The notes: generated by a model not told the origin, from the sequence alone. Numbered from the stretch's first letter, positions 17,476-27,418 are shown. The stretch is DNA of 64,000 bases from CANJXF01 sp043775015 (GCA_043775015.1 JAYVSV010000013.1:1-64000); one strand, 5' to 3'. Numbers and translations: made by a program.

Positions 17476-18108
17476 CTAAGGAACGAGCTTCGGTACGCCG
17501 ATTCTGATCGTGCCTTTGACCGGGCCGACCAGCTCACCGGCGGCATGCAGTTCTCCGTTTCCGTCCGAGGTGAGGCTGGCTGAGACAACGTTCAAACGGT
17601 TTGTGCCGATCGTCCTGGCCTGCACCACTTGCATTTCTTTCGTAAACACCTGCATGTCCAGCTTGACCCCGTTAGGATCCAGTTTCATCGTCTCAAATTT
17701 GAATTGATCAATCGCGTAAAAAGTTGCGCTCTTGAAACTGTTCGTCACGTATCTAGAAGTGTGAACTTCATCTCCGTTTTTTATATTAAAGAGATCTGAA
17801 ACATCGACCTGGTTACTTCCTTTCCGTGCAAAAATTTGCGCTGGCGCATTGGTTTCAGGGATCGAGTTGACGACGACCAGCAGCCCATTGGTATAGTCTC
17901 CACCTGTGGCGATACTGATCTCTTCGAGAAAATCTTTCGTCGTGGCACGAAATGGCACAGCTTTATCGTTCCCCAGTAAATCCTGATCCTGGAAAAAACC
18001 GGCCAAGGCGATGTTCAACAGACGCTCGGATTGAGCCGCTTCCCCTTGCATCGAAGCAAGTGACAAAATCGTTGCAAAACCAAAGAGGAGTTTTTGTGCA
18101 GTTTTCAT
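17476..18108 (-). CDS. Exported protein of unknown function
   Basis: 210 residues from MKTAQKLLFGFATILSLASM, a clear Sec signal peptide with cleavage expected near QGEAAQS. The frame is open 23 codons further upstream but those lack signal-peptide character. The mature part is predicted beta-rich (DVSDLFNIKNGDEVHTSRYV, ATFYAIDQFKFETMKLDPNG, LNVVSASLTSDGNGELHAAG). I do not recognise the family. Likely an envelope or periplasmic protein, followed closely by the HEAT-repeat gene. Confidence 0.55.
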   Translation of the reverse strand: MKTAQKLLFGFATILSLASMQGEAAQSERLLNIALAGFFQDQDLLGNDKAVPFRATTKDFLEEISIATGGDYTNGLLVVVNSIPETNAPAQIFARKGSNQVDVSDLFNIKNGDEVHTSRYVTNSFKSATFYAIDQFKFETMKLDPNGVKLDMQVFTKEMQVVQARTIGTNRLNVVSASLTSDGNGELHAAGELVGPVKGTIRIGVPKLVP

Positions 18109-18290
18109 AATTGTTATTTCAAAGGCTGACTTTTCGCGCAGACACAATTCCTTGTGCCAGCAAATATCCACTAGCATCCCTCACGCCAACGGTCAAATCC
18201 GTGATTTGTGTCTCATTATTTCACGATGTGTCAATTGAAGTGCCTCCAGTATTGACACCTTGATGAAAACTTCAATCATGGCCAACGACA

Positions 18291-20158
18291 ATGAACAATC
18301 TCAAAGCAGCCTTCACTTTTGGCTGGCCTTATTTACGCCGGTATAAAGGGCGGTTGCTGGCGGGAATTCTTTTTGGAATTTTGTTTGGCATGGCCAACGG
18401 CAGTTTCATCTGGGCCACGAAAACTTTGGTGGAACGGCTGGATCCTGAAAAACCTGTGGCCATCGAAAAAGTGGGAAAACCTGCGACAGCAAAAATTACA
18501 ACGGTTTTCAAAGAGCGCCTCCATGAATTTAAGCGACGCCTGGACGAACAAATTGACCCGTGGCTGCCAATCGCGGGAGGTCTATTTACCTGGCAACGGG
18601 TTTTGGGCGGACTTTTTTTCCTGCCGTTGATCGCCTTGATTCTTAGCGCCACAGATTATCTGGCGGACTATTGCATGGGCTGGGTCAGCGAGCGGGTCAT
18701 CAACGACCTTCGCATCAATGTTTTGGCCAAACTAAATACGCTGTCATTGGAATATTTCAACCGCTCCACCACGGGCGATTTAATCACTCGCATTCACGTG
18801 GACACACTGAACCTGCACAAAGTTTTAAAGGACAGTTGCGGCGACCTGATCAAAGCCACCTTTCAATGTCTGGCTGTGATCGTGACGCTTTCCATCATCG
18901 ACTGGAAGCTCACGCTTTTTGCGCTCGTTTTTTTGCCGGTTTGCTTATTCCCGGTAATCGTACTCGGTCGAAAGGCGCGCCGCGTCGCGCCAGCCGTTCC
19001 ACCCGCAAGGCCAGCGTCCTGCAAAGCAGCCTGCTGGTGGAATTACTGGCCGGAATTCGCGTGGTTAAAGCCTTCAATCTGGAACAGCACGAACTGACGC
19101 GTTTCCGCGCCCATGCCCGGCAACTCATTCATCACGGAATGAAGAACGTCCAAGTCAGAGGGCTGACGAATCCAATCATCCACTTCATCACCATGTTGGG
19201 ATTGGGAATATTGATCCTTTATATTTTCTACACGAAACAAACCACCGCCGACATGGTTGGTTTTTTAACCGCGCTGGCCCTTTTATTTGGTCCCATCAAA
19301 AAAATGGCCGGCATCCACATCAATGTTTCTCAAGCGGGTGCCGGGATTGAGCGGTTGATGGAAACGCTGGCCGAACAACCGAGCGTGCGCGAACCAGTCC
19401 CGGCGAAACCGGTCAAAACATTTCTAGCACAGGTGAGTCTGGAGAACGTCAGTTTTTCTTACGGCAACAAGCTCGTCCTTCGGGACATCAATCTGAATGT
19501 TCCGCGCGGTTTCAAACTCGGGGTCGTGGGAGAAAGCGGCTCTGGGAAAAGTACGTTGGTTAATTTGTTGTTTCGTTTTTATGACCCGACTACTGGCGCA
19601 ATAAAAATCGATGGAGTTGATTTGCGCGAAGTTTCCGTCACCGATTTGCGCCAGCAAATGGCTTTGGTCAGCCAGGAAATTGTTCTCTTCAACGAATCCG
19701 TTGCGGCTAATATTGAGCGGGGAAAACTTGGCGCGAACCGTGAGGAAATCGAAGAGGCGGCGAAAAATGCTTTTGCGCACGAATTTATTTCTCAACTTCC
19801 GCAAGGCTACGACACCGTCATCGGCGAACGCGGCGTGACCTTGTCGGGCGGGCAGCGCCAGCGCCTCGCGATCGCGCGGGCTTTCATTCGCAACGCCCCG
19901 ATTCTCGTCTTGGATGAAGCGACGGCTTCACTTGATTCACAATCCGAAGGCGAAGTCCAAATCGGCATAGAAAAACTCGAACAAAATCGCACGGTGATTT
20001 GTGTCGCGCATCGCATTTCTACGCTCACGCGTATGGATCGGATTATAGTTTTGGCCGACGGCTGCATCGTCGAGACGGGCGGCTTTAAGGAGTTATTGCA
20101 AAAGGGCGGGGTCTTCGCCGAGATGGCGCGGCGGCAAGGCATCTTCAACGCGAGTTGA
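18291..20158 (+). pseudogene. MsbA-like ABC exporter, frameshifted by a 5-bp repeat
   Basis: One ABC exporter gene split over two frames: 18291-about 18990 (transmembrane half, starts MNNLKAAFTFGWPYLRRY) and about 18986-20158 (rest of the transmembrane domain plus ATPase: Walker A GESGSGKST, signature LSGGQ, Walker B ILVLDEATASLD, H-loop CVAHR). The paralogue at 22405-24318 reads GDKARRAARV across the break; here GRKARR is followed by an out-of-frame stretch. Deleting one CGCGY unit at 18976-18990 restores GRKARRASRSTRK, matching the paralogue. Product would flip lipid A or a lipid-linked glycan. Both halves are otherwise undamaged, so the break is recent, reversible, or an assembly error. 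Confidence 0.8.
18976..18990 (+). repeat. Three tandem CGCGY pentamers at the frameshift
   Basis: The sequence CGCGC-CGCGT-CGCGC lies exactly where the exporter's frame changes. Two units would keep the gene in frame; three put it out of frame. This is what slipped-strand mispairing would produce. Confidence 0.75.
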
Positions 20159-20981
20159 TGGAACCAACCACCAAAGAGGTTTCTGCTGGAGTGGATTCCG
20201 GCACCGGCTTTTTTGGAGTGATTTGCATTTCCAATAAAAAAGCGTATTTCGCAAACACACCGAAGCTGGTGGCAAAGGCAATCATCCAACCACGCCAGCC
20301 ATCGCGCCAACCTTGTCTCAGAATTATTTTTTTCAAGAACGTGAGCAGAGGTGAAAAAAACAGATGATACCAATGGGCGGTTTTCCCATCCTCACGCAAT
20401 TCGTTGGCGGAAATTTTGGCGTATTGAATCGTTCGTTGCAGATGATCCTGCAAAGTGTGATAGGAGAAATGGAGCAGATCACCTTTGAGCCGACCGTTGT
20501 CTCCCGGCACTTCGAGTTTGTCGTGGGGATCGCGTCCGCTCCATCGCGCCTGAGATTGCCGGACTAATCGGAGCCGCCATTCTGGATACCACGAGTGCCA
20601 AATCCATTCGCCCAGATAATGCGTGCGACGATTTATAAAAAAGCCTGATTCCCGGCGCTCGGTGGAAAGCAAATCACGAATCACTTGGGCCAATTCGGGA
20701 GAAACAACTTCGTCTGCATCCAGCGCCAGCACCCACGGTTGCGAACAGCGTTGGAGCGCGACGTTCTTCTGTTCGACATGTCCCAACCATTTTTGAAATT
20801 GAAACGTCGCGCCGAATTGGGCGGCAATTTGCGCTGTGCCATCGGTCGAACCGCTGTCAACGATAACGATTTCCCGAGCCAAATCCCGCACGCTTTCCAG
20901 ACAGCGCGGCAGATTTTTTTCCTCGTTGAGAGTAATGACGGCAACAGACAGCGGGAGCGATTTATCCACGGCAGCGAGCAT
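20145..20981 (-). CDS. Glycosyltransferase family 2, LPS-core WaaE/KdtX-like
   Basis: 278 residues from MLAAVDKSLPLSVAVITLNEE (ATG 20981; a TTG eight codons upstream is also open). The N-terminal NEEKNLPRCLESV, the IVIVDSGSTDGTAQIA block, the ALDADEVVSPEL DxD and the GEWIWHSWYPEWRLRLVRQ segment are those of WaaE-type beta-glucosyltransferases acting on lipopolysaccharide core. The C-terminal region has two hydrophobic amphipathic stretches (HLFFSPLLTFLKKIILRQG and MIAFATSFGVFAKYAFLL), also usual in this group. Its 3' end overlaps the convergent ABC exporter gene by 14 bp. Confidence 0.88.
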   Translation of the reverse strand: MLAAVDKSLPLSVAVITLNEEKNLPRCLESVRDLAREIVIVDSGSTDGTAQIAAQFGATFQFQKWLGHVEQKNVALQRCSQPWVLALDADEVVSPELAQVIRDLLSTERRESGFFINRRTHYLGEWIWHSWYPEWRLRLVRQSQARWSGRDPHDKLEVPGDNGRLKGDLLHFSYHTLQDHLQRTIQYAKISANELREDGKTAHWYHLFFSPLLTFLKKIILRQGWRDGWRGWMIAFATSFGVFAKYAFLLEMQITPKKPVPESTPAETSLVVGSINSR

Positions 20982-21120
20982 ATCGCGGGTGGTCGGACGC
21001 TGCAAGGCGATCTATCCAAACGCGTGACAAACAAAGCTCGCAACTTTAGCATCGGCTCGAATGAATTCCAAAATATCGGAGGAAGCTGATTTTTCCGAGG
21101 TGTGCATCTGGAAACTGCCC

Positions 21121-21244
21121 CGGAGCGCGGCGGTGTCGCAGACCAGCCGCCGCAGCTTGCCATGAGCGGCTGCGGAAATAAATTTGAGGCGTCCTGTCTT
21201 TTCGATGTGCTGCGGCTGGTCGAGGACGACACAGCCGCGCTCCG
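21121..21244. repeat. REP-like inverted repeat
   Basis: CGGAGCGCGGCGGTGTCG at 21121-21138 is matched, inverted with one mismatch, at 21227-21244; a second inner pair (CAGACCAGCCGCCGCAG against CTGCGGCTGGTCG) lies within. It occupies the 280-bp gap between divergent glycosyltransferase genes. The outer GGAGCGCGG resembles the arms at 2859 and 56699. Confidence 0.7.
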
Positions 21245-21286
21245 TTCAGTTGCGTCCGTGAACAAGTGATTTTTACTGGCGGGCGC

Positions 21287-22348
21287 ATGAAAATCCTTCA
21301 CTTGAATAACGAAAAAACGTGGCGCGGCGGTGAGCGCCAAACGTTATTGCTTGCAGCGGAATTGCAGAAACGCGGTTTGGTCAACACGATTGCCTGCCGA
21401 CCGAAAGCCCCACTTCAAGCGCAGGCAGAGCAGCAGAATGTTCCCACCTTTCGTCTGTCGGGTTCAACTCTGTTGGCGATGGTTGATCTGGTGAAAGCGT
21501 CCCGGCAGTTTGATCTGCTGCATTGTCACACGGGCCGTTCTCACAGCCTCGCGACCGCCACGGCCTGGTGTCACCGCAAACCGATCATTGTCACGCGCCG
21601 CGTGGATTTTTTGCCAAAACATTCCTGGTTCAATCATCGTAAATATCTACAGGCTGCCAAAGTTGTCTGCATCTCGGAATTCATTGCCGCGCAGTTGCGT
21701 GACTGGGGCGTGCCGAAGGACAAGTTGAGCGTGATCCAAAGCGCCGTTCCATCAGCCACGAACTTGAAATCCAAATCCGAGTTGCGCGCACAAATCGGTC
21801 TGCCGCTCGATAAAAAAATCGTCGGCAACATCGCCGCGCTCGTCGGTCACAAAGATCACGCCACATTGCTGCGCGCTGCGCGTCAGGTTGTCGATCAGCG
21901 GCAAGATGTTTTGTTTGTCGTCATTGGCGAAGGCGAACTCAGACCGGAATTGCTGAAACTGCGCGCGCAACTTCAGCTTGAGTCGCACGTTCAGTTTTTA
22001 GGTTTCGTGCCGGAGGCGCAAAAATATTTGTCTGCGTTCGACGTTTTCGCCATGAGTTCCTGCATGGAAGGATTGGGCAGCATCGTGTTGGATACTTTTG
22101 CGGCGGGCGTCTCGGTGGCAGCGACAGCGGGCGGCGGTTTGCCTGAATTAGTGCGCGATAACGAGACCGGCCTTCTCGTTGGTGTGGGCGATGCACCGGG
22201 GCTTGCCGGAGCAATTTTAAAACTACTGAACAATGAAACGTTGGCGAAGCAATTGGCCGGTCAGGCGCAACAATGGGTTGAACAAAATTGTTCCGTCGCA
22301 AAGATGGCCGAAATGTACATGCAGATTTACCAGAAAGTTTTGCCGTGA
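21287..22348 (+). CDS. Glycosyltransferase family 4
   Basis: 353 residues from MKILHLNNEKTWRGGERQTL (ATG 21287), a start shared by many LPS-type GT4 enzymes. Further blocks: LLHCHTGRSHSLATATAW, RRVDFLPKHSW, KVVCISEFIAAQL; C-terminal GNIAALVGHKDHATLLRAA, FVVIGEGELRPEL, VQFLGFVPEAQKYLSAFDVF and SSCMEGLGSIVLDTFAAGVSV, the EX7E donor loop. Its stop overlaps (GTGA) the start of a second, now broken, glycosyltransferase, so the two once formed an operon. Confidence 0.9.
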   Translation: MKILHLNNEKTWRGGERQTLLLAAELQKRGLVNTIACRPKAPLQAQAEQQNVPTFRLSGSTLLAMVDLVKASRQFDLLHCHTGRSHSLATATAWCHRKPIIVTRRVDFLPKHSWFNHRKYLQAAKVVCISEFIAAQLRDWGVPKDKLSVIQSAVPSATNLKSKSELRAQIGLPLDKKIVGNIAALVGHKDHATLLRAARQVVDQRQDVLFVVIGEGELRPELLKLRAQLQLESHVQFLGFVPEAQKYLSAFDVFAMSSCMEGLGSIVLDTFAAGVSVAATAGGGLPELVRDNETGLLVGVGDAPGLAGAILKLLNNETLAKQLAGQAQQWVEQNCSVAKMAEMYMQIYQKVLP

Positions 22349-22460
22349 AAATTCTTCATCTCGTTAGCGATTGGAAATGGACCCGGGCGGCTGATCCCGT
22401 GTGCTCAATGTGGCGTTGGAACAGCAAAAGCGCGGTCATCAAGGGCAGCGCAGTTGGTTT
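22345..22460 (+). pseudogene. Truncated glycosyltransferase remnant (5' end only)
   Basis: GTG at 22345 overlaps the stop of the upstream gene and begins VKILHLVSDWKWTRAADPV; after an apparent 2-bp insertion near 22398 the next frame continues LNVALEQQKRGHQG, a typical GT4 N-terminus. The match ends around 22440, where the sequence passes into the 3' end of the opposite-strand ABC exporter gene. The rest of the gene is missing, which suggests a deletion whose junction lies here. Confidence 0.65.
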
Positions 22461-24318
22461 CCCGTCGGCTGGCGGTGATGCCCTGCCGCGCAGCCATTCC
22501 CGCAAATACGCCGCCCCGCCGCAGCAATTCGTCGAAGCTGCCGGATTCCACGATCTGTCCCCCCTTGAGCACGATGATCCGATCCATCGTGGCCAGCGTG
22601 GAGAGTCGATGTGCCACCGAAATCACCGTGCGATGTTCTGCCAGTCGGTCAATCGCCGCCTGCACCTCGGCCTCCGCCTTCGAGTCGAGTGAGGCTGTCG
22701 CTTCGTCGAGCACGAGGATCGGCGCGTTGCGCACAAACGCTCGCGCAATGGCCAACCGCTGACGCTGGCCCCCGGAGAGTGTCACCCCGCGTTCGCCAAT
22801 GCGCGTGTCATAGCCTTGGGGCAGGGAAACGATGAACTCATGCACGAACGCCCCGCGCGCGGCTGCCTCGATCTCCGCGCGGGTGGCCCCAGTTTTGCCG
22901 AGGGCGATGTTCTCCGCCACGGTCATGTCGAACAGCACGATGTCCTGGCTCACCAGTGCCATCTGCTTCCGGAGGTCGGAGCTGGAAACTTCGCGCAGAT
23001 TCAGGCCGTCAATGCGAATCGTGCCTTGAGTCGGATCGAAAAATCGGAAGAGCAGGTTCACCAAAGTGCTTTTGCCGGAGCCGCTTTCGCCCGCCACGCC
23101 CAGCATCGTGCCACGCGGAATCTCCAGGTTGAAATCGTGCAGCACCGGTTCGCGTCCGTAAGTGAAGCTGACGTTCTCAAAAACGATCCCGCCCTTGAAC
23201 TCTTGCAAAGGAATAGGGTTGGCCGTGTCCTTCACTGTAGGCTGCTGCTCCAGGATGTGCAGCAAACGGTTCACGCCTACCGCCGTCTGCTCGAAGATCA
23301 CGTGAATCGCGGCGAAACGCTTGACCGGCGTATAAAAGAAAATCAACCCGGTAAGAAAACCGACCATGTCCGCCACGGGATGATGCTTGTAGGCGATGTA
23401 AACTACCAACAGGCCAAACCCAACCCCCGACACCGTTTCGATGATCGGGTTGACCAGCTCCTTGGCGCGGATGCCTTTCATGGTCTGTCGCACGATCTGT
23501 TGCGAATAATGGCGGAATCGCTCGACTTGTCCCGCTTCCAACCCGAACGCCTTCACCACACGAATCCCTGAGAGCATCTCGAAGAGCAGACTGGACTGAG
23601 TAATGCCGACAGCGTTGGCGACCCGTGCGGCGCGGCGCGCCTTGTCGCCCAGCACAAATACGGGAATAATGCACACCGGAAGGAAAATCATGGCAGCCGC
23701 AGTCAGCCGCCAATCAATCAGGCACATTGCGCCCAACACGCTGAGGGCGGTTATGGGTTGTTGGATCAAGTCCGCGCAGGCGATGCGCACGCAGCGTTGC
23801 AAGGTGGCCGTGTCGCCGTTCACATGCGTGATCATGTCGCCCATGGTGGCGCGGTTGAAAAAATCCAGCGACAGGCTGTTGAGTTTGACGAGCACGTCTG
23901 TGCGCAAATCGTTCACCACTTTCTCGCCCACCCAGGCCATGCAATACGCGGTGAGGTAACCCATAAACCCGCGGATCGCGATCAGTGTGGGAAAAATCAG
24001 GATTCCGCCCAGCACCTGCAGCCAGTCAACCGGTCGTCCTGCGTAAGGCAGCCATGGATCCACAAATCGGCTGATTTTTTCGTCGAACCGGACTTTGAGG
24101 CTGTCGGAGAATCGTTCTTGTCCGGGTTGTTTCTGTTTGAGTTCGGCTTGGGCCTTGTCCTGTGGCGCCATGCGTCCAATGAGGGTTTTGGTCGCAAAGA
24201 TGAAACTGGCGTTGGATAGGCCGAACAGGATGCCTGCAAGAATACCCACGGCCAGCCGCACCCAGTAACGTCGCAGGTAAGGCAGGCCGAAGCGGAGAAC
24301 TTTGAGGATATGTTTCAT
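22405..24318 (-). CDS. MsbA-like lipid exporter ABC transporter (fused TMD-NBD)
   Basis: 637 residues; half-transporter with an N-terminal six-helix domain (LRFGLPYLRRYWVRLAVGILAG start) and C-terminal ATPase: Walker A GESGSGKSTLV, Q-loop ALVSQDIVLF, signature LSGGQRQRLAIARAF, Walker B ILVLDEATASLD, switch VAHRLSTL. Paralogue of the frameshifted gene at 18291. Expected to flip lipid A-core across the inner membrane. The natural C-terminus should lie near MAARQGI; the last about 20 residues (to CAALDDRAFAVPTPH) are read from the antisense of the truncated glycosyltransferase, so the original stop was probably lost in the deletion at about 22440. Confidence 0.92.
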   Translation of the reverse strand: MKHILKVLRFGLPYLRRYWVRLAVGILAGILFGLSNASFIFATKTLIGRMAPQDKAQAELKQKQPGQERFSDSLKVRFDEKISRFVDPWLPYAGRPVDWLQVLGGILIFPTLIAIRGFMGYLTAYCMAWVGEKVVNDLRTDVLVKLNSLSLDFFNRATMGDMITHVNGDTATLQRCVRIACADLIQQPITALSVLGAMCLIDWRLTAAAMIFLPVCIIPVFVLGDKARRAARVANAVGITQSSLLFEMLSGIRVVKAFGLEAGQVERFRHYSQQIVRQTMKGIRAKELVNPIIETVSGVGFGLLVVYIAYKHHPVADMVGFLTGLIFFYTPVKRFAAIHVIFEQTAVGVNRLLHILEQQPTVKDTANPIPLQEFKGGIVFENVSFTYGREPVLHDFNLEIPRGTMLGVAGESGSGKSTLVNLLFRFFDPTQGTIRIDGLNLREVSSSDLRKQMALVSQDIVLFDMTVAENIALGKTGATRAEIEAAARGAFVHEFIVSLPQGYDTRIGERGVTLSGGQRQRLAIARAFVRNAPILVLDEATASLDSKAEAEVQAAIDRLAEHRTVISVAHRLSTLATMDRIIVLKGGQIVESGSFDELLRRGGVFAGMAARQGITASRRETNCAALDDRAFAVPTPH

Positions 24319-24405
24319 TGCGTCAACGATATGGTTGTGACTTTGCGGTGCAAGTCAAGCAGTGGTTCGGATTGCAGAGCCGATCACGGGCAATTCCCAC
24401 CAGTC

Positions 24406-25545
24406 TCATGACATTTGATCAGCGATGGTTTTCTCTAAGCCAGCCGAAAGTTCTTCTAATGCCGCGTTCAACACGGCACCCGCACTGACCCGTGCAGTGC
24501 TGCTGACCGTCCGCGCCACACTTACAGGTGGTGACCAACGATCCAATTCGCGGTCGCGAAAGATCGCCAAGACACGAACTCCGACGGCACAAGCGAGATG
24601 CATCGGTCCAGAGTCGCAACAAATGAACAGGTCAAGTTGCGACACCATGACGGCGAATTTACGCACCGAAGGCTCGGTGACAAGAGTCGCGCTCGGCCCA
24701 AGTGCGACCTTAATCTCATCGGCGACATCTGCTTCTTCCGGCCCGAGAAACGTCACGACGCGAAATCCTTTGTCGTTCAATCCGGCGATAACCTCCGCGA
24801 AATTTTCCAGCGGCCAGCGCTTGCCGCGAAGCTTTCGTCCGCCGATAAAAACTCCAACGATCGGGCCGGAGGTTTTGCCGATAGCACAGGTAAATGCCGC
24901 GCGGCCGTCGCTCCATTCGGTGGCGGAAAATTCGAGCGTGCCTATTTCGTCAATAGAATCGAGTCGTAGCGCCCTTAATAATTCGCTGAGTTTTCGGTAC
25001 TTATTGAACTCGGCTAGTTTGCCGACGCGAAGATTATAAAGCCCATCCCATTTGCCAGCACACCCAGCGCGAATGCGGGCGCCGGACAGACCGATAATGA
25101 AAGAGGCCAACGCGGACTGCGAACAGCTCACGTCAAGAGCTAGATCAAAGCGGACGGCGCGCAAGTGGCGAATCAAGACTGCGAACTGCCACAATACTTG
25201 TGGAAATCGTCGCGGCGTTTCGTAATGGCGGTCGAGCGATTGATTTTGAAACAGTACTCGCGAAAACGGCGATCCGAGATAATCAATCTTCGCATTGGGA
25301 AAATTTTTACGGAACGCAGCAATCGCCGGCAAGGTCAGAATCGCATTGCCCATCCGAAAATTAGTCCGCACGAGCAAGATGCGTTTGAGATCCTGACCGC
25401 GCAGGTCAACCGCTACGGTTTGTCGCCTTGAGGTCACGCCCATAATCAAGCGCATGACGAGCTTGCGAATCAGCCTGTCGAGGCGATAGCGCAACGCGCG
25501 TTTGGACGGTGCTTCGGGTGGGCTATGTGGCTCTGGTAAACTCAA
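24406..25545 (-). CDS. Glycosyltransferase family 9 (heptosyltransferase-like)
   Basis: 379 residues. ADP-heptose:LPS heptosyltransferase (GT9) pattern: ILLVRTNFRMGNAILTLPAIAAFRKNFPNAKIDYL at the first Rossmann fold, FDLALDVSCSQSALASFIIG, then the C-terminal PIVGVFIGGRKLRGKRWPLENFAEVIAGL and the donor-site DLFICCDSGPMHLACAVGVRVLAIF. A roughly 50-residue basic N-terminal extension precedes the fold. Expected to add heptose (or another hexose) to the lipopolysaccharide inner core in the cytoplasm. Same strand as the MsbA-like gene, with an 87-bp gap. Confidence 0.88.
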   Translation of the reverse strand: MSLPEPHSPPEAPSKRALRYRLDRLIRKLVMRLIMGVTSRRQTVAVDLRGQDLKRILLVRTNFRMGNAILTLPAIAAFRKNFPNAKIDYLGSPFSRVLFQNQSLDRHYETPRRFPQVLWQFAVLIRHLRAVRFDLALDVSCSQSALASFIIGLSGARIRAGCAGKWDGLYNLRVGKLAEFNKYRKLSELLRALRLDSIDEIGTLEFSATEWSDGRAAFTCAIGKTSGPIVGVFIGGRKLRGKRWPLENFAEVIAGLNDKGFRVVTFLGPEEADVADEIKVALGPSATLVTEPSVRKFAVMVSQLDLFICCDSGPMHLACAVGVRVLAIFRDRELDRWSPPVSVARTVSSTARVSAGAVLNAALEELSAGLEKTIADQMS

Positions 25546-25678
25546 GATAATTTCGCTTTCCGCTGATTATTCTCGCGCCGCGGGATCAGCACAAGGCAAA
25601 CATCATCGTTCAGAAAAGGAAAAGGCCCACGCTCTCGTCCCTCATGATTTTCCGTCTTGAAGTTTTCTGTTTGTGGTA

Positions 25679-27418
25679 ATGGACAGGAGGGTTTTACATT
25701 GGAATTCGTTGAAAACACGATTAACTAAGAGCCTCCAACATGGGTCAACCTTCACCTCACGAGCTTTGTTCGGACTAGCGCTGGCTCTTCTTTGCACGGG
25801 TCTTTTTTGGGTGATCAACAGTCAGGCTAACGGGCATCCAGATGAGAATCTCTACACGAACGCAGCCATTCAAATGGTCCAAACCGGGGATTACTGGACT
25901 CCTTTTTATCCCGACGGACGTATCCGGCTTGTAAAACCGATTCTGACTTACTGGGCGCTGGCGGGGGGGTTTCATGGATTGGGAATCAACCTCTTCGCCT
26001 CGAGACTGGCGTCGTTGCTCGCCGGAGTCCTTACGGTTTGCCTGACGTTTCAATTGGCCCGCGTCATTACGGCCAGTCGCAATACAGCCATCCTGGCCGC
26101 GGCAATCGTCGCTGGTAACGTAGAACTGCTCGTCATCTCTGTTCGCGCCACTCCAGACGCCTTGCTCTGCCTTTTCACACTCGTGAGCATGTGGGGTTTT
26201 GCGCGGGTCTGGTTTCAACAGGATCAATCCTGCATTGGCCCACTGCTCGCATTTGGCGGGATGGGTCTGGCTGTGCAAACGAAAGGGTTCCTTGGTCTCT
26301 GGCCGCTGGCCGCTGTCGCGATGTTTTGGGTGATAGGAAAACCCGAGCCAAGCTTAACGAAGAGGTTGCTGCACTGGCCCGCCATCATAATCGGGATCAC
26401 CATCGCCGTTTTCTGGTACGCGGTGATGTTTCACCTTCACGGGGCGTTTGCCTTTCGGGACTTATACCAAGACCAACTTGGCCCGCGCCTGACCTTCAAC
26501 CCGCTTTCGATTCTTGGGAACGCGGCGGCCTACCTTTGGGCTGGCTTTAAAAACTTCCTGCCCTGGGTGTTGTTGTTGTTGGCGATATGCCTCCGCCAAC
26601 GCGTTGCGTTCGCAACCTTCTGGCGGGAGAATCGCAGGCAACTCTCATTCGCGCTGATTCCGTTCGTCGTTCTCTTGGCGGCGTTCAGCCTCGGCAACGT
26701 CCGGGCGCAACGTTATCTCACGTCCACTCTACCCCTGTTGGCCGTTCTGGTCGCTTCGGTTCTGCACCATGTCCCGGTGGACGAAGCGGTTTGGAAATGG
26801 GTACGCCGAGTCGCCTGGTTCACGGCCGGGCTTGGAATCCTGGTCGGGACGGGTCTGCTACTGGTAGGGATCAAACAAGGCGGAGCCCTGATCGCGGGGG
26901 GGCTGGTAATATTGGCCGTGGGTATCGCTGGCGTGATGGCGCTCCGCAGCGCCGACAGACTTTTGTGCTCGGTTTGGATTGCGGGGCTCGTTGTCTCCAC
27001 GTTTGTGGTCGCGAGTGGTTGCCTTCTACCGTTGCTTTATCCTCAAGCCTTGCCGGCGCTGGCGAAACAATTATTGCAGCAAAACCAGCCTGGCACCCGC
27101 ATCTGCACTTGGCAGATTCGCAACTCTCGTACCGGTTTTCTGCGCCTGCTCACCGAAGGAAAGTTTCTCATCAGCGAACTGAGCACTAACGGGGGACTGC
27201 CGGATTTCCCTGACGCTCCATTCGTGGTTACAACGTCTCCGCACCAATCGCTTTTTCTCCAAGCTGGCTATGATGTGGCGCAAATCGAGCCCGACAACGG
27301 CGGGAGTGCTTACATCCAACAATTGGCGCAACCGTTCTGGCCGGGGAATATCAAAACGGAAAAAAGTGCTCGGGAAACGTATTGGCTGGCGACCCGCCGT
27401 TCGCAAAAAACCGAATAG
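25679..27418 (+). CDS. ArnT-like glycosyltransferase family 39 membrane protein
   Basis: 579 residues from MDRRVLHWNS (a GTG two codons upstream is also possible). About twelve membrane segments. The first periplasmic loop carries the GT39 acidic motif HPDENLYTNAAIQMVQTGDYW and IRLVKPILTYWALA, as in ArnT/PMT enzymes that use undecaprenyl-phosphate sugars. Helical blocks LASLLAGVLTVCLTFQLA and AVQTKGFLGLWPLAAVAMFWV follow. The C-terminal soluble part (about residues 470-579) is short. Inferred to transfer a sugar to lipid A or another periplasmic acceptor. The 185 bp to the next gene show no clear feature. Confidence 0.82.
   Translation: MDRRVLHWNSLKTRLTKSLQHGSTFTSRALFGLALALLCTGLFWVINSQANGHPDENLYTNAAIQMVQTGDYWTPFYPDGRIRLVKPILTYWALAGGFHGLGINLFASRLASLLAGVLTVCLTFQLARVITASRNTAILAAAIVAGNVELLVISVRATPDALLCLFTLVSMWGFARVWFQQDQSCIGPLLAFGGMGLAVQTKGFLGLWPLAAVAMFWVIGKPEPSLTKRLLHWPAIIIGITIAVFWYAVMFHLHGAFAFRDLYQDQLGPRLTFNPLSILGNAAAYLWAGFKNFLPWVLLLLAICLRQRVAFATFWRENRRQLSFALIPFVVLLAAFSLGNVRAQRYLTSTLPLLAVLVASVLHHVPVDEAVWKWVRRVAWFTAGLGILVGTGLLLVGIKQGGALIAGGLVILAVGIAGVMALRSADRLLCSVWIAGLVVSTFVVASGCLLPLLYPQALPALAKQLLQQNQPGTRICTWQIRNSRTGFLRLLTEGKFLISELSTNGGLPDFPDAPFVVTTSPHQSLFLQAGYDVAQIEPDNGGSAYIQQLAQPFWPGNIKTEKSARETYWLATRRSQKTE

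Noticed and set aside
18976..18990. Programmed ribosomal frameshift in the exporter
   Set aside because: No slippery heptamer or downstream structure typical of it; the tandem 5-mer explains the break and intact paralogues need no shift.
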